Shown here one piece after another: positions 1 through 7,400 of a stretch of 24,812 nt of DNA. Every line of letters starts with the position of its first letter. The stretch's first letter is position 1. The stretch covers positions 903,199 to 928,010 of the forward strand of contig RPFO01000891.1 in the NCBI GenBank assembly GCA_009746045.1, written 5' to 3'. Made by a program: the position numbers and the translations under genes. A model generated the notes under the pieces. That model saw nothing but the letters and a program-made list of their open reading frames with translations. It made no database searches and was not told the DNA's origin. The DNA comes from Mesostigma viride. Its lineage: Eukaryota; Streptophyta; Mesostigmatophyceae; Mesostigmatales; Mesostigmataceae.

Positions 1-1045
1 CCATGGTCCGGATTCTCCTGATTTCTGGCCTGCGCTGGTTGTCTCCTTGATACCACCTCCACCACCTCCGCCGTCGCAGCCCACCTCCAACGGCAGACGC
101 TTGACCTCCGCGAGGAGGCCGAGCTCGCCAAGCGCAGCCTCAACGTCACTGTCATGCAAGAACTTCACCATGGAGGAAGGTGAGAATTCCGAGAAGCTTA
201 CGCGTGCGTTTGAGAGAGAAATCCTTGGTCGCATGGGCCTTACTGGTGAGATCGAGCTGGTCGCCCATGCACCGCCTTCCCCGCGCGCGGGGTAAGGCAG
301 GGCCGCCCCCGCTCCTTCTCACCTTTAAGACCCCGGCGGACAAGATTTCTTTTCTCAGACGCCGCAAGCAGCTCGAGAAGACTCTCTTCACCCTTGATGA
401 CGACTTGACTCCTGGCGCAGCAACAACGGCGACGGGAGCTATGCATGGCCGACCTTCCTCCAGCTCCGGCAGACCAAGGCGGGGCAGCCGGTGTACTGGA
501 AGGGGGCGGCCATCTACGTCGGCCACAAGCCCTGGCTGGCGACCCCCGCGGCCCCAGCGACTCCAGACGCCCTAGCTAGCTTAGGGGAATACAGCAGTAG
601 TGTAGAATAGATAGACCGTGGCCATGTACATGTTCGCCTCCTAGAGGCACTATCCCAGCTAAGCCACGCGCTTTATTCAATCATGCATGTACATGTGTGC
701 CTATGATGAGCCACCCTCCAGATGATGCCTAGCTTTATTTAGTTATGCTGTGCCCATGCAGGGATCGAGTCACTCTCTGCTGAGATCGACGCCATGCCCT
801 AGCTTTTTTGTATAGCTATGCTGATCTTCCCCCCCATGACAGGCTCCCCCTTCGCTGGGCATAGCTTGAAGATCATGGGGATGCAAGTGCCCTGGTGCAC
901 CTAGAGCAAGGGTCCTTTACATTCCCACCCTTGCAGGAAGTAGCTTAGAATGTATGATAGGCCATATGCCCCTTCTCTGGGCTGTATTATGTGCTACATA
1001 TACTCCCAACGGAGTTATGTTCCTAATTAATTAATTAATTAATGG
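1..1045 (+). mobile_element. Retroelement copy A, ORF1-only L1-like element
   Basis: This is a degenerate copy of a repeated element. It holds an L1-ORF1p-like coding region (about 58-575), then about 450 bp of non-coding sequence, and ends in a (TTAA)n tract at 1024-1043. The non-coding part from about 583 to 1043 aligns with 2030-2470 of copy C: both have the run GCAGTAGTGTAGA, the block around CTGGTGCACCTAGAGCAAGG, and the end CTCCCAACGGAGTTATGT. The first 50 bases also match copy C (CCATGGT, then GGTTGTCTCCTTGATA), so the 5' end of the element lies just outside the window. No ORF2 or reverse transcriptase sequence lies between ORF1 and the tail. The copy is not functional because of frameshifts. 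Confidence 0.7.
58..575 (+). pseudogene. L1-ORF1p-like protein remnant, copy A
   Basis: The coding signal moves through all three forward frames, so the copy is broken. Positions 58-183 read as the end of a charged helical (coiled-coil-like) region with REEAELAKRSLNVTVMQELH, then a stop. Positions 179-295 read EKLTRAFEREILGRMGL and GEIELVAHAP, typical of the start of the L1 ORF1p RRM. Positions about 280-405 read ADKISFLRRRKQL and TLFTLDDDLTP, the end of the RRM and the start of the C-terminal domain. A small indel at about 414 and an extra 4 bases at about 441 shift the rest, which reads QTKAGQPVYWKGAAIYVGHK before the end. ORF1p is the RNA-binding chaperone of L1-type retrotransposons. Family assignment rests on motif order, not on a database search. 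Confidence 0.65.
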
Positions 1046-1048
1046 ACA

Positions 1049-1455
1049 AGGCCACTGTCTAACTATTCTACACTACTGAGCACTGCTGTATTCCCCTAGG
1101 CTGGGGCTGGAGTCGCTGGGGCCGCGGTGGTCGAGGGGGTCGCGGGCCAGGGCTTGTGGCCGACGTAGATGGCCGCCCCCTTCCAGTACACCGGCTGGCC
1201 CGCCTTGGTCTGCCGGAGCTGGAGGAAGGTCGGCCATAGCTCCCGTCGCCGTTGTTGCTGCGCCAGGGTCAAGTCGTTGTCCACGGTGAAGGGAGTGTTC
1301 TCGAGCCGCTTGCGGCGTCTGAGAAACGAAATCTTGTCCGCTGGGCTCTCAAAGATGAGAAGAAGCGGAGGCGCCCCTGCCTTACCCCGCGCGCGGGGGA
1401 GGCGGTGGGCGGTCAGCTTAATCTCACCAAGAAGGCCCATGCGTGCAAGGACTAT
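1049..1455 (-). mobile_element. Retroelement copy B, inverted fragment
   Basis: The minus strand here repeats positions about 225-625 of copy A, from the RRM part of ORF1 to just past the stop, including the run TAGTGTAGAATAG and AGTGGCC. It stops there and lacks the rest of the 3' region seen in copies A and C. Both edges are (TTAA)n tracts: 1024-1043 on the left, which is also the tail of copy A, and 1454-1475 on the right. The piece therefore looks inserted into, or rearranged at, a TTAA tract in the opposite orientation. Because copies A and B are inverted relative to each other, this stretch could fold into a long hairpin. Confidence 0.65.
1096..1440 (-). CDS. L1-ORF1p-like fragment with an uninterrupted 114-codon ORF, copy B
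   Basis: This is the only copy of the repeated coding region that reads without a break. The order is GLLGEIKLTAHR (middle of the RRM), PLLLIFESPADKISFLRRRK (RRM end), FTVDNDLTLAQQQRRRELWP (start of the C-terminal domain), QTKAGQPVYWKGAAIYVGHK, and an Ala/Pro/Thr-rich end with a TAG stop. In the L1 ORF1p family the missing N-terminal coiled coil would be needed to form trimers, so this fragment is unlikely to work as a full ORF1p. The start at 1440 is only the first ATG; in copy A the homology continues upstream. It was probably preserved by chance or by recent age. No promoter was recognised. Confidence 0.5.
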   Translation of the reverse strand: MGLLGEIKLTAHRLPRARGKAGAPPLLLIFESPADKISFLRRRKRLENTPFTVDNDLTLAQQQRRRELWPTFLQLRQTKAGQPVYWKGAAIYVGHKPWPATPSTTAAPATPAPA

Positions 1456-1478
1456 TAATTAATTAATTAATTAATAGA

Positions 1479-1497
1479 CACGTGACTGCGTCACGTG
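1479..1497. repeat. Perfect 19-bp palindrome with two CACGTG boxes
   Basis: CACGTGAC-TGC-GTCACGTG has 8-bp arms and a 3-bp loop, and lies directly after the (TTAA)n tract that borders copy B. Each arm contains the palindrome CACGTG (an E-box or G-box core). No gene start lies close by, so a regulatory role is not supported. It may be a rearrangement scar. Confidence 0.6.
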
Positions 1498-1596
1498 AGC
1501 ATAAGTCCTCATGCAAGCTATCTAGGTCCTAGTTACAGGGTTGTGGGCACCACGACCCGAATCGCTATGAATGCCATACGAGGTCACACGCGGTCC

Positions 1597-1843
1597 ATTA
1601 AAATTAAATTAAATTAAATTATAACATGCCTCCGTGGGGGGGTCATGTAGCACATATTTCATGATGGATGGGGTGGAGGAAGCCGCGTGATCGAACTATC
1701 CTAACTCGATCTAGAAAATCCGCGGTCCATGGTAGCTACTATATGTTTTGATTTATATCTTCTGATCATTTGATTTATATCTGGTTGTCTCCTTGATATC
1801 TGGATCGATCAAAATGAAATTAAAATTAAATTAAATTATAACA
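1597..1843. repeat. Two (AAATT)n tracts framing the 5' part of copy C
   Basis: The run AAATTAAATTAAATTATAAC followed by ATG occurs at about 1603-1626 and again at about 1820-1843. The first borders the 5' end of copy C. The second sits where the RRM-coding part of ORF1 is missing from copy C. The duplicated junction suggests that the internal deletion in copy C arose by recombination between, or slippage at, these AT-rich tracts. Confidence 0.6.
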
Positions 1844-2472
1844 TGACTCTCGAGGACTCACTTCACGTTGGACGACGACCTGACCCTGGCCCAGCAACAA
1901 CGGAGACGCGAACTATGGCCGACCTACCTCCAGATACGGCAAAGCGCAGGGGGGAAACCGGTATACTGGAGCGGGGGGACGTCATCTGGACATGTCGACC
2001 ACAAGCCTTGGCAGGCACCCCCAGTCTAGGGAATATAGCAGTAGTGTAGATTTAAGGCTAGCCTACCACGCGGCCCCAGCGCATGTGCGCCCATAATGGC
2101 CATGGATGATGCATTTAAGAATTTAGCCACGCCATGCCTATAACGGGACCCCCATGGATGTTGCACTAAGAATTTAGCCATGCTATCTCTCTTTGATGCT
2201 ATGCCTATGCAGAGAGATGCTCTCTGTCGAGAAGCCATGTCCTAGCTCTAGTATAGCCATGATGATCTTCCCCCACATAACATACTCCCCCTTAGCTGGG
2301 CATAGTGTGAAGATTATGAGGGTGCAGGTGCCCTGGTGCACCTAGAGCAAGGGTAGCTTACATTCCCACCCTTGCAGGAAGTAGCTTAGAATGTATTAAA
2401 AGCCATATGCCCCTTCTCAGGGATATGTGCTACATGTACTCCCAACGGAGTTATGTTTCTAATTAATTAATG
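1622..2472 (+). mobile_element. Retroelement copy C, internally deleted, with terminal inverted repeats
   Basis: The 5' end (1622-1656) is an imperfect inverted copy of the 3' end (2423-2456). The innermost 14 bases, CATGTAGCACATAT, are identical, and the outer part matches around CTCCGT and GGG. Inside are a 5' leader like the first 50 bases of copy A, an ORF1 C-terminal-domain remnant (about 1844-2029), and a 3' region colinear with copy A. The element ends in (TTAA)n at 2459-2471. Inverted ends are not expected for a LINE. Either a TIR element captured ORF1, or separate copies were juxtaposed in inverse orientation. Confidence 0.6.
1844..2029 (+). pseudogene. L1-ORF1p C-terminal domain remnant, copy C
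   Basis: In one frame it reads TLDDDLTLAQQQRRRELWPT, then YLQIRQSAGGKPVYW and HKPWQAPPV with a TAG stop at about 2027. This matches the C-terminal domain of copies A and B. The RRM part is absent, and the join to the upstream leader is an AAATT-rich tract. It is too short and lacks its upstream domains, so it is treated as a pseudogene. Confidence 0.6.
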
Positions 2473-2501
2473 ACTCCGTTGGGAGATCATGTAGCACATA
2501 T
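2423..2501. repeat. Hairpin at the junction of elements C and E
   Basis: The left arm (2423-2451) starts ATATGTGCTACATG and ends CTCCCAACGGAGT. The right arm (2473-2501) is its reverse complement with two mismatches over 29 bases. The loop of about 21 bases contains AATTAATTAATG. The structure arises because the 3' end of copy C abuts the 5' end of element E and the element ends are inverted repeats. Confidence 0.75.
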
Positions 2502-2579
2502 TCCCGTGGATGGATGGAGGGGGGGGGCAAAGCCGCGAAACCGAACTAATCTAACTCTAAGCTAATCTAATCTAGAAAA
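2473..2579 (+). mobile_element. 5' stub of a further element copy (E)
   Basis: Positions 2473-2579 repeat the 5' end of copy C (about 1630-1722): TCATGTAGCACATAT, then GGATGGATGGAGG, then AAGCCGCG, CGAACTA, and CTAGAAAA. After about 2579 the similarity stops, so the copy is truncated. The order C then E is head to tail with only a short (TTAA)n between them. Confidence 0.6.
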
Positions 2580-2666
2580 CCCTACTTATACTACTCAGCA
2601 AAGCGCCCCTTCCACTTGGGGGGAGGGGGCTTGCCCACAGGGGCGGGCGTACGAGCCTGGACAATG

Positions 2667-2685
2667 GTAAGTAAGTAAGTAAGTA
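2667..2685. repeat. (GTAA)n microsatellite, (TTAC)n tail of the LINE fragment on the minus strand
   Basis: There are nearly five GTAA units. On the minus strand it lies about 115 bases after the LINE ORF2 stop, where many LINEs carry a short tandem tail instead of poly(A). It therefore marks the probable 3' end of the LINE insertion. Confidence 0.6.
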
Positions 2686-2799
2686 CTTGCGTGTCATGCG
2701 CAAAGGCATGCCACGGAGTACTATGCTAATCTCATTAGAAAAATAATTACGCAAAAGTTTAAACAAATATCGTCTGCATCATCCCCCAACCGTTAAGCA

Positions 2800-3489
2800 C
2801 TAGATGGGGACAATGGTCTTCCACCTCCTCTTGTCCTGCATAGCAGTCCAAGCAAGAGAGAGGGAGTGTTCAAATGCGATTTTCAAACTGTGCTGGGACC
2901 ACTAGGTCAGCCATCAACTGCTGTGGGTAGGTCATGACATGTTTGCCTACCTTCTTAGGAATGTCCTTAGGGCCAGGCCAGGTCAGGATATGCCGTCCTG
3001 GCTTGCCAAGCCGCTGTGGGCCGGCCAGACCGAGCTAGGGCGGTGTCTACCTGGCTGGTGCGAGCAAGGTGTCCTACGAATGCTATCCTACGCTGTCTAA
3101 TCTCGTCCGAAATGCGAGGCATGCCCTGGTACAAAGATTCTAAAGACCTATGCGTGGAAAACCCGACATTCAGGGCCTGACGGAGCATCCTGGTTACCGT
3201 GCCGTTTAGCTTGGCCGCCAGCGTGTCCGTGAGCGTATGTACATGCCTCGGCGCCATACGTGAGCACCGTGAGGACCAGGACCTTGAGGAGCATGCGCTT
3301 GCGGTGCTCGCCGAGGACCTTCGAGTGCCAGTAGGTTTTCAACGAACGATGCCGAGCCCAGGCCAGGCCGATGCGGGTGTCCACATCGGCGGCGGTGTCA
3401 GGAAGCATGCTTCCCAGCAGTTTAAAGCGATCACGAAACGGGACCTCCGTCCCGTCTAGCAGCCGTGGTAGCGATCGATCAAAATGCAT
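2800..3489 (-). pseudogene. LINE ORF2 C-terminal remnant (after the reverse transcriptase domain)
   Basis: From 3489 down to about 3241 the frame reads DRFKLLGSMLP, DVDTRIGLAWARHRSL and LLKVLVLTVLTYGAEA. This is the standard region just past the RT active site of L1/RTE-type ORF2 (FKYLG, then RI..A, then YG.E). A one-base frameshift at about 3240 leads to TLTDTLAAKLNGTVTRMLRQ and ISDEIRQRRIAFVGHLAR, the usual zinc-knuckle-side 'R.R...GH..R' block. After a stop at 2967 and another frame change, HSLSLAWTAMQDKRRWKTIV with a TAG at 2800-2802 matches the common ORF2 end. The catalytic RT motif and the endonuclease are absent, so this is a dead 5'-truncated copy. Confidence 0.8.
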
Positions 3490-3588
3490 GCATGTATTTT
3501 ATTGTGGAATGATATGACGAGAATAATAATGTCGGCATTTATTTGGTGTGGGCCAACCCATGAGACTCAAGCTTATGCTAGCTAGCTG

Positions 3589-3593
3589 TTACA
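3589..3593 (-). promoter_or_regulatory. TGTAA word, alternative green-alga-type poly(A) signal for GlyRS
   Basis: The minus strand reads TGTAA here, about 335 bases past the stop. Chlorophyte green algae commonly use TGTAA as the poly(A) signal. One 5-base word has little weight by itself, and the AATAAA at 3731-3736 competes with it. Confidence 0.25.
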
Positions 3594-3730
3594 ATGCGGG
3601 TGTTAGATTATCAGTGGGACACGCAACACACAGCTTTGAAATCAGTATATCTCCATGACTGCAGGATCACAAGCCAATGCAAGGGGTTTTCTGCGAGGAA
3701 ACAAAGCCCCTGATAACTCTATAGTAGTAT

Positions 3731-3736
3731 TTTATT
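3731..3736 (-). promoter_or_regulatory. AATAAA word, candidate poly(A) signal for GlyRS
   Basis: The minus strand reads AATAAA about 190 bases after the GlyRS stop, a normal 3' UTR length. There is no transcript evidence in the window. Confidence 0.35.
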
Positions 3737-3926
3737 AGTTGTTTTGCGTGATGAGCATAACATTCTACATCTTCTGAAACGGCAACCGCACAATCCTGGC
3801 AGCCGCGGACAGCTCAAACCACCAGACTCCCAGTCGCCTGGAATCCGCATCCTCGCAAGCAGGACCCATCACGCAAAGGCTGCCGTGAAGCCTTCAAGTC
3901 ACCACTACACCTGCCACCTGCACCGC

Positions 3927-4478
3927 CTAGTCCTTCTCCTTGCTCTCCGCCGCCGGGTACTTGGCCTGCACATCCTCCCAGCTGCTCTCGTGCTGCACGA
4001 GCAGCCGCACGACGCCCGCAACCTCAGTGATCGGGAGCCGGACCTGTGTGCACGTGTCGCGCTCGCGCAACGTGATCGTGTCATCCGCCAGCGTGGTGTA
4101 GTCGACCGTGACCGCAAACGGGACGCCCAGCTCGTCCGTGCGCGCGTACCGTTTCCCGATCGAAGCGCCCGTGGTGTCCGTCTTGCTGGACAGGCCCGCC
4201 GCCGTGAGCAACTTGGACACGCGCTCGACAGGGGCATCAAACTTGTCGTCACCCTGGAGGGGGAACACGGTGCACTTGATGGGGGCCACGAGCGGCTTGA
4301 AGCGGAACACCGTGCGCGCCTCGTCGCCCTCGCGCGTGTAGAACGTGTGCTCATAAAGGCAGTAGATGATGCGCCCGATGCCAAAGGACGGCTCGATCAC
4401 GCTGGGCGTGAAGCTGTCGCCCGTCACCTTCTTTGTCTCCCGCTTGATGTCCACCATCGCCGCCGTGATCTCCAGCGT
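3927..4478 (-). CDS. GARS: GlyRS exon 10 (motif 3, anticodon-binding domain, stop)
   Basis: The acceptor is AACCCGCAG|ACG. The exon reads [18 protein letters not shown], then [33 protein letters not shown] and a lysine-rich end before TAG. It has 183 codons plus the stop. Confidence 0.95.
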   Translation of the reverse strand, partial: TLEITAAMVDIKRETKKVTGDSFTPSVIEPSFGIGRIIYCLYEHTFYTREGDEARTVFRFKPLVAPIKCTVFPLQGDDKFDAPVERVSKLLTAAGLSSKTDTTGASIGKRYARTDELGVPFAVTVDYTTLADDTITLRERDTCTQVRLPITEVAGVVRLLVQHESSWEDVQAKYPAAESKEKD

Positions 4479-7400
4479 CTGCGGGTTCAGGGTATACCAT
4501 GTAGGGGCCCATGACCAATCAACAAACCGATTTGCAAGACTGCCTAGAAAGACGTCCAACTGAAAAACTCAGGCATCTTAGGCAGGGGTTGCAGGAGAGG
4601 GTTTTCTCCAGTGGAAACCCGGCACGGCAATCCCATGACCTTGCAAAGGCGACCCATGGTGTACAATGTGCATGGTTGTCTCAGTACAGTCCCAGCTTAC
4701 CGGACTTTGTTTAGAATGCCACACTGTCAGATTGGTATGCTACTAGTTGAGTTGATATGCACTGTGTATAGCAAGTACCCCTGCGATGACCCCACTCAAG
4801 TGGGAGGCACGCAAGCATATCTACATGTACAAAGTTGCGTTGTATGTTTGCGCAAGCAACCTGGATTCAAGGATTCTACAATGCTGCTGGGTATGTCAGA
4901 GATATCAGATATGCCACTATGCATAATCCCGCCTGGCATGTCCCCTAACAACTGGTAGCCCTAGTATCTAGTATCTGCGTTTTCATGTGCTCACTTTCTA
5001 GCCATACGGCGGTTCCTTTCACTACCCCCCCCCCCCCCCGCCCCCCCCACGGTTAGGACCCCGGGTTTAACATCTTGAGACCCTGAATTTTGGAATTTCA
5101 GGCTTGAGATCGCAGGGCTGGTTTTGGGCAAAAGATTGGGAAGAAGGTACAAAATGCTGCCTGGGTCCTGGTCAGCGCTACGCGATATAGATTATTTCCT
5201 CCTGCAGGCCTCAACTTTCAGATTGCCAGCCCTGACTTTGATTTTAGGTTTAAGATCGCAGCCCTGGGTCGGCCGGACCCCATTCTTAAACGTGGTGGTG
5301 GTGAGGTACCTGATAGCCACACACCACCCTTCCTTTCGGTTGACTGACAGCCTCACAACATCATTTCCTTGCGCATGCTCACCTGGCCCGTGGTGCAGAT
5401 GGTCAGCGGCGCCTTGCCGTCGGCGTCCAGCATGGCCTTGAACGCGGTGGCCTCCGCTTCGCTCATGGCCTGCATGTACGATACAGCCGCATTGCCAGTA
5501 GATCCCACAGCCAGCGCCAGGGGGAGGGGCGAGGGGCGGCACAATTAAGCAAAATGCCGACCAAACTAAAATCTTAGCCACCCAGGCTACACGTGCTAGA
5601 TGGCATTCCCTATGCCAGCCAACATCGCATCGATGCCATGATGCTGTAAAATCCCATCGCCCACAGTTGAGGATGTCTGTACCCCCCCACACAGGTAGGT
5701 CGGCCAAGTACCTAACAAGTACCATGGGCAGTGGGCATCTCTTTTCAGCATGGCATGGAACACCCCGTGCCGCCAGAAATATGGCAAATGTGTCGGACAG
5801 GCTATTTTAAGAATAATATGTGCGTGGAGCAGTGCTGGTATGCCTTTCTTAGGTAATGCCAAGCAAGAATAAATTTGGGTGAAAAGCCTTTCGCTGAAGC
5901 GCCCAATGTCTGTATGAAAAGTAAATAGATGGGATACTGGCACGAAGAATACATGCCTTTATTGCACGTGCAATGTATGCCTCTACTATCGTGGCAAAAT
6001 GACAATCATTCTTAGCCATGACGGCCAGCAGGAGAGCAAAAGGCTAGCTTAAAAGGTGTTTTCCAAGCTAAGGGGCTGCCGAGCGGAATCATATATATAC
6101 ATAACCCAATACATAAAACCAAATAATACGATGCTTAGCCTTGGTTGAGAAAATGAAAATAACCAAAAGATTTAAGGCAAGACTGCAGAGGAAACCACGG
6201 GGGTTATGGATGGTTTCATGCCATCAGAGACTTGGGTATAGCAGCTCGCATCCACCCACGCTTTTGAATCTGGTAGCTATCAGGTGGGTCTCTAAATGGA
6301 CCACTGGGCTTGAATACCGTAGTGGGCCTTATATCCGTACGCCCTCGTACAGGCCGAAAAAAGCCCTCCTCCTGGCCTCATACAACCCAAGAAATCTCCT
6401 TCAGATAGTCAATATACATATTAGATCCTACCAGATGGTCCACCTGTAGAGTCCCCGCAAGTATTTAACCTGACAAGATACCTACTTACTGTAAAAAAAA
6501 ATTCCCCAAAGCTGACGTACACACGTAACAAAAATTCCTAAGCGTACACGTACAAGGGCCATTACGGTAAATGTGTCCGTCCACTCATCAGCCGTCAGAG
6601 CACCTTATTGAATGCGGCATCCACGTCTGGGCATGTACGTTCTTGCCCGTGTCATGGCATGGTTCTCATCACTGGCAGCAAGGGGCAGGCAGGGCTCCTG
6701 AAAGATGACGAAAGGAGGCATCAATATTTTCTTGTACTCTACATTCATGGGACCAGAGATTGAATGAGTAACAGTGCACTAGATCGAGTATGGGCCAGAA
6801 AAGAAATACGCAATTCTAACGTGGCACGCTCTTGAAGCGCAAAATCGTACAAAGATAAGCACTGCTCCTCTGCAGCTGGGCGGCTATATAGAGCATGGAA
6901 TTGCAAACCGAGGAGAAGAGATAAGAGTATACGGCCCTGTACAAACAGCTAAATGTTAACCTCCTGCTTCCAATTAACCTCCTGTGCATAAGGCACGCAC
7001 CACCAGCGCCTCGGACGCGATCTTGGCATCCTTCTTCAGGGTCTTGCCCATCTCCTTCAGGTTGGGGGTCACGGTCAGTGCCTGGAAGGGAGACAAGGAG
7101 GTGGGAGTGGAGGACCAGGGTGGGGGTGAGGGGTGGGGTGGGGGTGCGGGGGCACAAGGACAGTGCCCAGGAACATGGAGGCATACATCACTTGCCAGTC
7201 ACAAGGTAGAATTGCCACACCAGACCGGAATGGGGGGCATATGTTTTGACCTAACATAACGCAAGCAGTTCCATGCGCCACAGAGAAAACGAAAACCTGC
7301 CATGCACCACAAGGCCAAGTCCACGCCTACCTGCAACACCCACAGTGGCACTAGATTTCACCACAATTGTGTTCCCAAGCCACGACTCCTGACCACACGA

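Larger units (their letters stand above)
3490..3926. other. Spacer between the LINE remnant and the GlyRS stop, including the GlyRS 3' UTR
   Basis: No coding region was recognised. Its right part must contain the GlyRS 3' UTR (minus strand). Direct words in it include CATGCATGCATG near 3484. No target-site duplication for the LINE was found on comparing its flanks by eye. Confidence 0.5.

Noticed and set aside
3744-4514. Plus-strand 256-aa frame
   Set aside because: It is the complement of GlyRS exon 10, which carries motif 3 and the anticodon-binding domain.
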